A stretch of DNA of 64,000 nt, taken from the NCBI GenBank assembly GCA_036346405.1, contig CM070554.1, forward strand, positions 48,073,058 through 48,137,057. The letters run 5' to 3'. The notes under the pieces were generated by a model. That model worked only from the letters and a program-made list of their open reading frames with translations. It was not told the DNA's origin and made no database searches. The translations under genes were made by a program, and so were the position numbers. This DNA is from Phyllostachys edulis. Lineage: Eukaryota; Streptophyta; Magnoliopsida; Poales; Poaceae. Positions 1 through 10,170 of the stretch are shown in pieces. Every line of letters starts with the position of its first letter. Position 1 is the first letter of the stretch.

Positions 1-252
1 TCCGCTATTCCGACGTTCGCGTACAAGAGGGAGGGTGGTGGTGACGCCGCTGGCGCTGGGACAGGGTGGGCGCAGTGTGTCATATGCCTGGGGCTCGTGC
101 AGGTCGGCGAGGTGGTCCGGCAGCTACCGGCGTGCAAGCATCTGTTCCACGCGGAGTGCGTCGACATGTGGCTGCGCTCGCACTCGACGTGCCCCATCTG
201 CCGTGCCGTCGTCGAGCTCACGGCCGACGGGCGGTCTGAGCCACCGGTTTGA
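1..252 (+). CDS. ATL-type RING-H2 finger E3 ubiquitin ligase, C-terminal part
   Basis: Frame 1 is open from the window edge to TGA at 250-252, giving 83 C-terminal residues; the start lies outside the window. The RING-H2 pattern is complete: CVIC, 15 residues, then CKH, LFH, AEC, ten residues and CPIC, which is C-x2-C-x15-C-x-H-x2-H-x2-C-x10-C-x2-C. The Trp in VDMWLRSHSTCPIC, needed for E2 contact in this family, is present. The upstream IPTFAYKR resembles the short IP-F-Y segment that precedes the RING in ATL proteins. ATL proteins are membrane-anchored E3 ligases, usually intronless; the N-terminal membrane helix and GLD motif would lie before the window. The GC-rich codon use is normal for a grass gene. 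A longer ATG-initiated frame at 35-286 is a shadow. The ATL family is clear; the individual member is not. Confidence 0.9.
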   Translation, partial: SAIPTFAYKREGGGDAAGAGTGWAQCVICLGLVQVGEVVRQLPACKHLFHAECVDMWLRSHSTCPICRAVVELTADGRSEPPV

Positions 253-1145
253 TGGGTCGATCGCCCATGGCATTGGATGCTGTTAGACGTAACCGCGCGA
301 GTTGTAATTAAGGTAGTTGTTTGAGGTTACAGTGTTTTGAGATGAATAGTGAGATCACAGTATCCGTTTATCTGTTGCTCTGCAATGGCCTTCCTTGCCA
401 TTTTTGTCTTTGTATGTATACTAGTAGCCTGCGGTGCGTATTGGCGCGTCTGGAAACGTGAGAACTAAAAATACAGTGCACAACATAAGCTATAGTTTGT
501 ATGAATCTCTAGTATGAGCAAAAACGTAGTGGATAACATAACCAATTTGTATCCAAAATCCAAAAGTCTATATGGTAATCAAACTGTAATGCATACACAG
601 AGACATAGCATATAATTGATTATGTAGCTCAACTGAAGGTCCACTATCATTCTAGTGTAGATACGTTTGCTCCGAATTAGTAAAAGGTGAGAGCGTGCAA
701 TAACAGTCGCAAGTAGAGATAGATAATATGATGTTCTAGGATAGACTGTATTACATAAGTACATATGAACGATATATAACAGTAACATAAAGCAGAGTTT
801 AAGGAAAAATAAGATAGCAGGCTACTCCGATGCGAGACAAAGCACAACATAGCCATCTAGGGTAGAAGCAAAATAGAAGCTATATGACAGGATAGCCATA
901 TAGGGTAGAAGCAAGATAGAAGCTATGTTGTAGCACCATAGTGGACAAGGTTCACTGCAAGGAAGATAATACGTAAGTAAGGTAGTAACTGTGTGCTCGT
1001 CAAACATGCGTGGAACGGCAAATAGAAAGGAAGAAACAAACGTGGAAACACAGATTATATACCTGGAATTATAGTTTGTCTTTAACTTGTATAATGCATT
1101 ATGTAATAAAATTTGCAGTGTAACTAATAAAGTGAGAACTCTTAC
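253..1145. other. 3' flank of the RING-H2 gene and 3' remnant of the starch synthase pseudogene
   Basis: AT-rich sequence without a credible gene. The first ~200 bases are the probable 3' UTR of the RING-H2 gene. The part from about 800 to 1145 follows the last recognisable starch synthase exon on the minus strand and begins with a donor-like GTAAG. The next conserved starch synthase exon (the STGGL segment) was looked for and not found. A short direct repeat around GATAGCCATATAGGGTAGAAG lies at about 850-925. Confidence 0.5.
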
Positions 1146-1489
1146 CACTCCATATCTCATCCCTTGCAATTGAATGAGACCACATGGCTCGAACCTACAC
1201 TACAAGAAATCTGCTAAACTATGACAAAACTACTATGACAACTAGGTAAATCGTCATTATCTGCCCATATTTTATGACGTTTTTCGGCAGCAACGTCATA
1301 AAGAGCATCCCAGGGCTGGGACCCTACTTGTAGTGACGAAAAATGTCAAAATCGTCACTAACTCCCAAACCTCAAATTGTCATAAACAGAGCGTTGTTGC
1401 CACCGTGGACGCACAGAAGTGGGACCCACATGTCGGATCCCACCCACGCCTACAACAAATCCGAACGAAAGCCCACGAGACGGCCCATT

Positions 1490-2400
1490 CCGCCCCAAAC
1501 TCCTCCCCCTCATCCCATATAAAATCCCACCCACGCCTCCTCCTTCCAAACACTAGAACCCCCCTACCTCCTGCGCCTCCACCTCTCTCACTTCCCTCTG
1601 GTAAGCGCGCCGCCACCACCACCACTTCCTCCTCCTGCTATCTCTAACCTCATTGCCTCGCCGATGCATCTAATCATTGTCCTCATCGTTCGCCTTCGCC
1701 CCCGCCGCAAATCCCTCCCCCTCCCACCCCACTCACGCGCACATGCATCCCCCGGCGCCCACTTCTTCGCCCCCCCACGCACACTTCTTCGTGCTAACCA
1801 CCGCGGCTCCCCGTCTCTCTCCCCTCACTGGCCCCTCGTCTCTCTCCACCTCGCCTCCTCCTCCATCTCGCCGCCTCCACCACTGGCGTCGGCCGGTCCC
1901 CGCCGTCCTCTCCTCCCGGCCCCACTTTACGCCGTCATGGTGTTCCCATCTCAATCCCGGCTAGATCCACCGCCAACTAGTCGTCTTCCGGCCGGATGAC
2001 GCCCAAATCCTACGCGCCGGAGCTTGGCGCCGTCCCCTCACCACCTCTACCCTCCTCCACCTCACCGCTTCCGCTTTTTCTTCCAATCTGGAGGTGCCTG
2101 CGTTTATTCTCCTCTCCGTTGGTCGTGGGATTGGAGATTTCTTGGATCTTTTGATTTTGGGATTTTTTTTTCGCTTCGTTTTCTTCTTTTGTTGTTGTTG
2201 TTTGTTGCAGTGTTTGGTTTTGTTAGGTTCTTGATCTGGAGATGAAGGGTTGTATCCCTCACCTCCGGGCTCCGGGCTCCAGCTGCGTCTCCACTGTCTC
2301 CCTCTCCTCCGACGGCCATTACCCATCACTGTGTGGCATCGCGGATTCAATACCCACTGCCATTACCCTCTACTAAGCAGATGGAGGGTGGCACCACTGA
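1490..2400 (+). other. GC-rich leader inside the CACTA element
   Basis: CT-rich and C-rich sequence (about 1540-1980), then a T-rich stretch with an acceptor-like TTGTTGCAG near 2210 and GC-rich sequence to about 2390. The layout resembles the 5' UTR and first intron of a grass gene and may be captured host sequence or the element's own promoter. Open frames here have no recognisable protein similarity and are explained by base composition. Confidence 0.35.
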
Positions 2401-2673
2401 TGTTCGTTTGTAATATAAATTGGTACGCAAATTTCTTGATTAATATATGCCGCAAATTTACCATTATATCTGTGGTTATCAAGTCAAATGATTTGCAAAA
2501 GTATCTAGCTGTCATCTAGATAATACCGAGACGATATTCCTCAACTTAGTGTCCAAATTGTTTATGGTATGATTTAGTAGCTTGCTCATTAGATACATGC
2601 ATCATATTTGGTCTCATAATTCATGATGTTGAAGAATTGAAGTACATCATGCTTATCAAAATTTTACTTGTAG

Positions 2674-4367
2674 GATGGTTTCATGGGCACACGAGATGAG
2701 GAGACACGTAGATTTTTCAAGCACTCGTTGGTTCGAGTATTGCTTTGCCCACGATCTGTTGGGAAACGACACATCTGGGTGAAACAGCAGGTTATCTCTA
2801 TTGTGCTGGCAACAAACTTATCCATTATGATTAATCATTTGTTGTTGGTAACTGAAAGTATTATATTTGGTTCACTGTGTCACATGAATGTGAATGGCTT
2901 CCATAATCTGCCATTCATGCTTTATGCATCCCTGAATTATATTGTGCTCCTGTGCTATACTTTAGAATAGGAGTTCCTACTATCTGACCATGAAAATAAT
3001 GTATATAGCTTCACGAGATTCATCCTTTATCTTATGTCATTTATGAACTCAAACCCAACAGTTGTTCCCCCCAAAGGAAAACAATTATGCTCACTTATAT
3101 GTATTGTCGCTTTTGTTTCCTTCCCCGTGTCTTTGAATGCCATTTATTTGATTTTTGTCAAGGAGATGCCATTTATTTATCAAGTGACCTTGTATTGTGT
3201 CAATTCTTTAGTACCATCTATTTATCATACGAAGGTGTTGGAAACCAAGAAACAGGAACCATTTTTACTCATCATCAGAAAACAGTTATTGTGGATGCTG
3301 ATGCTGGCAATTATAGGAGAAAAATAATTGCTTTTGTCGGAGGCCTTGATTTATGTGGTGGGCAATATGATGCACCTTGGCATCCCCTGTTTCGGACTCT
3401 TCAGACTATGCACAAGGAGGATTATCACAATCCAAACTTGGCTGTAAGTATCTGATTCCTTTGTCATATACGTGATGCAGTTTCTCATGTTACAATTATT
3501 GGAATCTTCTTAATTTTGACATGGGTAGGATCCTTATGTCGTGTTTGGTTCTTAATCATGAAAATAAAACCCTTATGACAGGAATAATAGTTGCATCTTG
3601 CCTTATTCTCAGTGCTAAGTGCTTATTTTGTACTAATTGATATGAGCATACATATAGCTTATGTGAATGCTATTCGGGCAGCCTAACACTTTATTCATAT
3701 TGAGAATCAGTACTTCATTGGTTGTTCATTTAATTGGGATTCAAACAAAGATATAGGTAAGCTTGTAGTGTAAAAGTTTTATTTTGTCACCCTTCCAGAA
3801 AAATAGTGCACAATCCCATTTTGTTTCATTCCTTAACTCACTAGCCATCTCATGACAATACTGTATACACCAAATTCCTTAATTGCTGGCTTGGTGCTAA
3901 CTCAGGATTGCAAATTTGTTATCTTTCAGGGGCTAATAATTTAATACCAATCGAAATTGCTCTCAAAATTGAAAACAAGATTAAGGCAAATGAGAGATTT
4001 TCTGCATATATAGTAATTCCTATGTGGCCTGAGGTTAATCCAACTGGTGCACCTACACAAAGAATTCTTTACTGGCACGTTAGATTTAACATCTCTATCA
4101 GTCCCTTGTGTCTTGTACTCTTGTTTAATGCGTTTCTTTAGATTATTCCTAGTTTGTCCATATGGTGTAACCACATCTTGTTTTTTCACCTTGTAGAACA
4201 AAACAATGCAAATGATGTACGAGACAATATATAGGGCCTTGAAAGAAGTAGGTCTGGATGATGTATATGAACCTTAGGATTATTTGAACTTCTTTTGCCT
4301 TGGCAATCGTGAAGTTGCTGACAACCCTAGCACTTCAAATGCATCAAATTCATCAAATAATCCTCAG
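2674..4367 (+). pseudogene. Phospholipase D gene fragment captured by the CACTA element
   Basis: Four exons with introns are recognisable: 2674-2790 (GTRDEETRRFFKHS, VLLCPRSVGKRH), 3249-3443 (GTIFTHHQKTVIVDADAG, FVGGLDLCGG, HPLFRTLQTMHKEDYHNPN), 3930-4078 (NNLIPIEIALKIENKIKANE, MWPEVNPTGAPTQRILYW) and 4197-4367 (MQMMYETIYRALKEVGLDD, LNFFCLGNREV). The first HKD catalytic motif, HQKTVIVD, is intact in exon 2. Phospholipase D cleaves phosphatidylcholine to phosphatidic acid; wording such as FKHS and CPRSVGKRH is of the C2-PLD beta/delta type. It is a fragment. Exons between the second and third are missing, the acceptor before exon 2 reads CCAA rather than CAG, TAG at 4275-4277 replaces a Gln codon in the YEPQDY segment, and the second HKD half is absent. 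Kept introns show capture at DNA level. Confidence 0.9.
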
Positions 4368-4450
4368 GTGAGGCTTCTGCCTTGTTTTTATTTCAACATA
4401 AGTATACTGTAAATAATAACACTTTTCACGTGTAATCCATCTATTGCTAG

Positions 4451-4591
4451 GCTGATATGGAAGCCATCGTGGCTCAACCAATGGAAGATGGACAAGAATC
4501 AAAGTCTCCTACTGCAGTTGTTTCTGAAGTGCTCGGTGAGTCAACCAAATTCTTTGAACGTGTGGGCCTTGAAACACCCTTACAGAACTGA
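4451..4591 (+). pseudogene. Short C-terminal exon, possibly from an En/Spm-type transposase
   Basis: After an AG at 4449-4450 the frame reads 46 residues to TGA at 4589-4591, including VVSEVLGESTKFFERVGLE. Phase matches the preceding phospholipase D exon: 4367 ends on a full codon with donor GTGAGG, and this exon begins on a full codon. A spliced transcript would therefore fuse the two apart from the internal stop at 4275. The VVSEVL...F...VGL wording resembles the C-terminal tail of rice CACTA-encoded proteins. That is recognition from memory, not a database match. Confidence 0.4.
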
Positions 4592-6954
4592 TGTAGTTTG
4601 TGGTTTGATGGCACTGCGATCTGGGATACTATTATTTTGTGAACTGTGTTGGAGTTGGGAGTTGTGATGGCTGATGTGAACTTGATGCTGGTTGTTGTGT
4701 CCCAAGTCCTAGTACCTCGGACAATGATGCTGGATGTGTGTAACCTAGGAACAATGTGCTGGATGTTGCTATTATGACATGACATGAACTTATTGTGTAT
4801 CCTTGTACTGTTTTTGTCTGTATGGATGTGCTAGGCCAAACACAACGGTTTGGTCTGTAGGTGTGAAATTAGAAAATTTGTTTGTGAATTGTCAAAGGGC
4901 TTAGCCTAGATAAAACTAGGCCAAAATGGTTTTAGCCCAACAATATATTGTGCCTTTCAAAACGGCCCAGCTCGAACCCTGACTGGGCAATCAAAATGGG
5001 CTACACCCAAAAAAAATTTAGGCCTGCAATTTGGGCTAACCTAAAATAAGTTGGGCCTACAAAATGGAATCAAAATAGGCCTTATAGAAATTATGACAAA
5101 AATTTACATGGGCCTAACTCATATTATGACGGTAGACATCGTCACAAACCAACAGCCACGTCAGATCTTGCATGGCCCGACCAGGCTACCAATGACAATA
5201 AGAATCTGACGTGGCAACGTCATAAAATTCGAGCAAGTGACGATTTCGCTATTTCGTCACAGAAACCAATCAGCGACGCGCTATAGGTGATGATTCGATT
5301 TTTCGTCATGGGAGCGTCATAGATCCCATACTGTGACAAAAAAACACAGATCCGTGACGAATTCTGATTGTCACCGTTCAGCAGATTTCTTGTAGTGCTA
5401 CTTGGAACAACTATGAAATCAGCCCCGGCAAACATCATGTGCGCCAATGGAACATTGAATTTTGCTGTGCCTCTAGCATTGTTTCGATATTTCACTTCTG
5501 ACAGCATAAGTTCCTCCTCCATTTTCTTCCTCCCTGTATCCTGAGGAATAGAAGCAAATTTAGCTCAGCAGTAATCAACATGAATCATGTCATTTTAGTG
5601 CATTAGAATTATCTTTCAAAATAAAACATACAAGAACAATTATCTGAACATTCTCCTCCACGAACGCTGGAATGGCTGCAATTAGTATGTCTGATCCTTT
5701 CTGTTCTTCAAGATGGCCAATGAAAGCTATAACAGGGATGCTTGAGTCCATGGCAAATCCAACTTCAGCTTGAAGCCTTTCTTTATTGAGAGCCCTTGCT
5801 TCTGTTACATGATCAATCAACTCTTTAAGTATTAAAATATCTATAAATGGTAAGAAAGGGCCAATCTCTCAATGAGACCTGACTTTTGTTGCATCGTATT
5901 TCACACTAATGTACTTATCTGTTGCTGGATTCCATACATAAACATCCATGCCATTTACCATTCCAGTTTAAAGGGGCTTTGTGCGAAGGACGCCATCCAA
6001 CTCAACACCTTTATCTGGACCAGTAGTGAGTTCTTTGACATATTGTGGACTAACTGTAAGGACCAGATCACACTCAGTGATCCCTGACTTCATGCAATTA
6101 ATCTTTCTCCCTGCTACAGGCTTATCATACCTACACAAGTTAGCATGTATACCAATGTCAACGAAGCTAGTAAAACATACTTAATATATAATGAAGCAAT
6201 AGAAAATGAAGGCTCCTACCTATCAATAAAATCAAATGCAGGCAACAAACTTTCAGGTAGATTTCAAAGTTAAAAATCTTCTCTGGCAAATCAACCCTAA
6301 TAGGCAATACTGTGAATGCAGAAAACAACCTACAAGAACACAATTAACCAATCAAAACAAGTACCGAAAAACTGTGAAGCATGAAGTAAAATGCACAATC
6401 CATACTTACCACCCATTTAGTTCACATGGAGATTGGTAACGAAAAAAAGGAAACAAAAGAACAAAATGGTGTACCTCAGCATTAACATAAATTCCATTTG
6501 GCTTATACATGCTTTTCAGATAGCACAGCAGAACTGCAGTATGGCAGTCATTTGCAATGAAGATAACATTTTGTCCTGGTTAAGCAATATGAATGTTAGT
6601 TAGAGAGAGAGAAGGTGATTATACGTGATAGTTGATATAATACAGAGACCTACCATATGGTGCAGTGAAATATTCATAATTGTTGAGATTGAGCACCCTT
6701 GGAGAGAAAAGCAAGTTAGGAGAAAATGAAATTGGAATGCATCATGCTCTTAAATTTCCACTTACTTATTTGCTTATTTATGTGTTCCTTTACATATAAA
6801 TATGAGGCTAAACGAAAAATTAGAACTCATTTTGTTTGTAACTGAATTTTTTTTTTTGTAACTGAAAATAAGGCGATGGTGCATAGTTTTCTAAGTGAAA
6901 AATAATGATAACTTGTCTGCTCTAAGAATCTGGCTAGAATATGCACAAGCTTAC

Positions 6955-7930
6955 CCATTAGGCTTTACAATGTTTTTGGAAATCTTCATCTTGTGTGTCG
7001 AACTTGTATATAGCTCTTCAAGCGTGCAGGGCAGTTTGGTCTCCACAGCCGGTGGCTTCCGAGGCTGACTTGAACTAGTGCCAACTGAATCATTGTATGA
7101 TCTAAATCTGTTCTCATTTCCACCAAACCCACCAAAAGTGCCAGCACCTTCCGTTTGGAACCGCATTGACTTTGAACACCCCATCCCCTCAAAAGGCTTG
7201 CTGCTGCCAAAGAACTCGGCAAACATGTCTTTGGCATTTTGAGGATTGAAATGGTGGTTACCAAGCCCGTGCATGGATAAGGAACCACCAACATCTGCAG
7301 AGGCCTTCAAACCCTCCTCTCCATATTTATCATATATTGCCCTCTTTTGGGGATCACTCAAAAACTGAAAGCAGTGAACATTGTACATATTCAGTTATCC
7401 TAGGCCTGTGATATTAATTCAGCATTTGCAAAATAAATTTAAGCAGCATTCCCTTGAAATGAAAAACGGGCACAGACGCATATGATGCGATCAGATTAGC
7501 AAGCAAAGCAAGAAGTAAGCCAGCAAAGCAAAAAATGTAAAATGAAGATTGCATAGCTAAAACAATCATATCACATGAATGTAACCTTCTCGAACAACAC
7601 TTCTAAATCACACACACAAAACATAGCATCATGATTGTTCAATCACAGTGCGTTTTGCATTGAAACATTTCCAAGATGTATTAACAAGGTAAAATCAAAA
7701 CCACCATATCATGTAGCCTTGCATCAACCAAGAAGTATCAATGTCCATCAAAACTCCCTAAATTTGTCGTCGAGACTGTAAAAGTACCCAAAAAAACAAT
7801 CCATTGCAATTTCATTATGATGTAGAGTGGTTTAATTATACCTCGTGTGCCTCGGAGATCTTCTTGAACCTAGCCTCAACCTCCTTTTTTTGCTGGGGTT
7901 CTTGTCGGGGTGTAATTCGGTAGGCTGCGG
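6955..7930 (-). pseudogene. DnaJ (HSP40, type II/DNAJB-like) gene fragment
   Basis: Two exon pieces remain on the minus strand. The upstream piece (7842-7930) encodes the J-domain core ELHPDKNPSKK followed, after a one-base loss in an A run, by KKEVEARFKKISEAHE, and ends at a GTATAA donor. The second exon (6955-7364) continues in phase with FLSDPQKRAIYDKYGEEGLK, a Gly/Phe-rich linker (MFAEFFGSSKPF, FGGFGGNENRF) and the start of the C-terminal substrate domain (KLPCTLEELY, KMKISKNIVKPNG), ending at GTAAGC. J proteins stimulate Hsp70 ATPase through the HPD loop, which is visible here. The first part of the J domain and all later substrate-domain exons are missing, and the frame is shifted. The starch synthase fragment starts only ~260 bases downstream on the same strand. 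Confidence 0.85.
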
Positions 7931-8127
7931 GCGCGGCGGACGCACGGATGGTGGAAGCCTGGGGATGCGAGCAGGGTTTGGCTGTGGGTGGAGAGGGAGT
8001 TTGAGGAGAGGTAGAGGAGGAACCTGTGGTTCGAGGAGGGTGAGGGGTAAGTGAGGGCGACAGAGGGGGACAGAAAGGACAAAGCAGAGGTGGGGAGCAG
8101 GAAGGAGGGGAGTGAGGGTAGAGTATG

Positions 8128-8510
8128 GGGCGTTCTTGGGGAAGAGGAAGGAGCTGGGGGTGGGGCGACCGCAGCAAGGAAGGATGGGGCCCCAGCCATG
8201 GGAGTAGGGTCGGTGGCCAGGCGTGGGCGTGAGGGGAGGGGGCCAGGCGTATAGGGCAGAGGGTGTGGGGTGAGGGGGTCGGGCACGGGCGTGGGGCGTC
8301 GGAGACGGGGGAGAGGAAGGGGGGAAGCAAGGGCGGAGTAGGGGGCTTTCTTGGGGAAGAGGAAGGAGACGGGGTGGGGTGACTGTGGTGAAGAAGGACG
8401 GGGCCCCAGCCGTGGGCGTGGGGGCGGTGGCCAAGCGTGGGCGTGGGGCGTGGGGTGAGGGGGCCGGGCGCGAGTGTGGGGCATCGGCTGGGGGAGGAGA
8501 GGCGTGGGGG
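8128..8510. repeat. Imperfect tandem duplication, ~213-bp unit, GC-rich
   Basis: The block starting at 8128 (TTCTTGGGGAAGAGGAAGGA, GGGGCCCCAGCC, GGTGGCCAGGCGTGGGCGTG) is repeated from 8341 with small differences and indels. All six frames are nearly stop-free. On the minus strand it reads as proline-rich low-complexity protein in an open frame that begins at 8839 and runs into the DnaJ HPDKNP motif. Base composition is enough to explain the open frame. The duplication sits where the normal first exon of the DnaJ gene would be. Confidence 0.75.
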
Positions 8511-9082
8511 CGAAGGGGAGGGGTGGCAGTCGGCTGGTAGGGGGCAGGGAAGGGGATCTGGCCGGGCACTGGGGAGAGGGGAGCAGGCGCTATCGAAAAG
8601 GCAAACGCCGAACAGAACGACGAGAATACAAGCACACAAAACAAAAATAAAATCAGATGGATGGCAAGGAACAACACATTGGATCCAACGACCAGAACAA
8701 AAAAAAGGCCACGTAGCGTGCCTGAGGATGGCCCAAACTTCCCTCTATTTAACCGGTAGGATTTTCTCCGCTTGACACTATTAGTCGACCTAGATTTAGT
8801 AGCAGCTGGACTAGAAATCTGTAACGAGGGGCAAAACATGTAACATGAATGTAAAATCCATGATTTTATACTATGATACCCTTCTTATACACTCCAGCTC
8901 TCAGATCGAATTAGAGTTTATGAGATATGGAATGAGCATGCATGGTATCAAGAACGAAGTAAATGAATCTCGTATAGAGAACCGAAATAACAGCGACGAA
9001 GCAACCATGACGAGAGAGAAAGATTTGGCAAAACCGACCGTGAATTCCTTAAGCACATGAAGAATCTAGACCCATCGTTATA
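8511..9082. other. Unassigned region upstream of the DnaJ fragment
   Basis: GC-rich to about 8600, then AT-rich. On the minus strand a TTAAATAG word near 8745 could act as a TATA box for the DnaJ fragment. No gene or clear repeat terminus was seen. Confidence 0.3.
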
Positions 9083-9682
9083 TGTTAATGGAGTATTTTG
9101 GTAATTAATGACAATCGTCATGTGGACTAACATTTTCCATAAGTTGATGAAACAGGTTGAGTCCTATGATGACAAAGACTTTCGATGTCATCATGTGTTG
9201 ATGAGCCTCAAGACAAGATCATGAAGTATAGAAGATCATCATATGTTGATGATATTCAAGTCAATATCCCGGACTTGAAGTGGAGATGTTCGTCATCAAG
9301 TGAGCATTCCAAGATGAATGTTGAAGGCAAAAATACGACTACCATAGGCTAAGGTTTGTTTCTTAGTCATTTTACTAGTCTCAGTATTTGGTGCGGAGAT
9401 CGGATTGCTAGTATAAGTTGTCGTACTATTAAGATGGGACTTGACTAGTAGCTTGAATATGTCATGTGTTGATAGCTCTTAGTGCTTGCTCTAGCTCTCT
9501 TTAGCATGTTACCAATATTTGCGAATGTGTTTTGTAAATAGTTGAGACTCATGTATAATCCTTGTAGCGTGTGACTTTAGTTTGCTAATGTATTTTACAA
9601 ACGGTTTAAGTCCATATACCAAATTCCTTGTGGCATGATTCTAAAAGTCGGCAAATGTGTTTTGCAACTTGTTGAGAATCAT

Positions 9683-9705
9683 GCTTTCTTTCTTTCTTTC
9701 TTTGC
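9683..9705 (+). repeat. CTTT microsatellite
   Basis: About five uninterrupted TTTC units inside the solo LTR. Confidence 0.8.
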
Positions 9706-9774
9706 ACTGCACGTCAATTGGCAAATGTGTTTTGCAAATTGAGTAGAAGCGAAATACAAAATTTTGTTTTTCCA

Positions 9775-10170
9775 AGTCACTGGTGGTCTGATCGCACCTC
9801 TTTGGAGGTCTGATCAGCCCTTGAGGGGTTTGACCGGGCTGTGTGTCGGTCCAACCTTCCTAGCGGTTTGACCGCCCATACTAACCAATCTGACCGGTGG
9901 GCAATCGGTCTGACCACCATGCATTGGTCAATCTGACCGGCCCCACGGTCAGTCACCCCCCATTAGCTTTTTCCAGATAGGGGTGTTTCTCCTCCTAGCT
10001 TGGCTTCTCTATGGAATGGTCTGACCGCCCCTGGTGGTATGATCGGTTTGGTCCGGTCTGACTGGCCCCTGTGAGCAAGGTCAGTCTGGTTGTGTGTCCA
10101 ACGGCTAGTTTTTGTAGCCACTAGAGCCAGGGTGGTCTGACCAGCCATTAGTTGGCAATCAGACCAATTT
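9775..10170. repeat. Cluster of GGTCTGACC-type words
   Basis: About a dozen variants of GGTCTGACCG / GTCTGATCG and reverse-orientation forms are spaced 20-40 bases apart inside the probable solo LTR. Similar words recur at about 45330-45420 and 63810-63840 in another LTR-like sequence, so the motif is shared by more than one element. Confidence 0.6.

Larger units (their letters stand above)
1198..5397. mobile_element. CACTA (En/Spm) DNA transposon with captured phospholipase D exons
   Basis: Both ends read CACTACAAGAAATCTGCT inward (18 identical bases), starting at 1198 and, on the minus strand, at 5397. They are flanked by the 3-bp target duplication CTA (1195-1197 and 5398-5400). These are the hallmarks of the CACTA superfamily. 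Subterminal regions of about 150-250 bases carry many short TGACG/CGTCA words in both orientations, as expected for transposase-binding arrays. At 4.2 kb the element lacks the usual long transposase gene. Its interior holds a GC-rich leader (about 1500-2350), phospholipase D exons (2674-4367) and a short transposase-like tail (4451-4591). It is therefore a non-autonomous, gene-capturing element. It sits inside an exon of the starch synthase pseudogene. Confidence 0.95.
1146..6697 (-). pseudogene. Granule-bound starch synthase-like pseudogene, split by a CACTA insertion
   Basis: Seven exons of a GT5 starch synthase can be followed on the minus strand: 6654-6697 (LNLNNYEYF), 6475-6575, 6220-6329, about 5887-6130 (KPVAGRKINCMKSGITECD), 5632-5801 (IPVIAFIGHLEEQKGSDI), 5398-5540 (PLAHMMFAGADFIVVPS) and 1146-1197 (FEPCGLIQLQGMRYG). 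The enzyme normally elongates amylose from ADP-glucose in plastids. The copy is dead. The 5' part with the transit peptide and KTGGL motif and the 3' part after MRYG are missing. In-frame stops replace Q and R codons in exon 3, Trp is replaced by Cys in NDWHT and NWMK, and a 4.2-kb CACTA element sits between the PS and RFEPCG codons. Removing it and one CTA target copy restores SRFEPCGL exactly. Introns are kept, so this is not a processed copy. GBSS-like is preferred over soluble isoforms from the wording of the exons; isoform I or II cannot be decided. Confidence 0.88.

Noticed and set aside
35..286. ATG-initiated open frame at the left edge
   Set aside because: The RING-H2 cysteine/histidine pattern reads in frame 1 from the window edge; the ATG frame is a GC-rich shadow.
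7836..8839. Several long overlapping open frames on both strands
   Set aside because: They follow from the GC-rich duplicated block; only the DnaJ codons near 7842-7930 show family similarity.
6955..8840. Helitron containing the DnaJ and starch synthase fragments
   Set aside because: I looked for a CTRR end with a hairpin and a TC start on the minus strand. A CTAG near 420 has no convincing stem and no matching 5' end was found.
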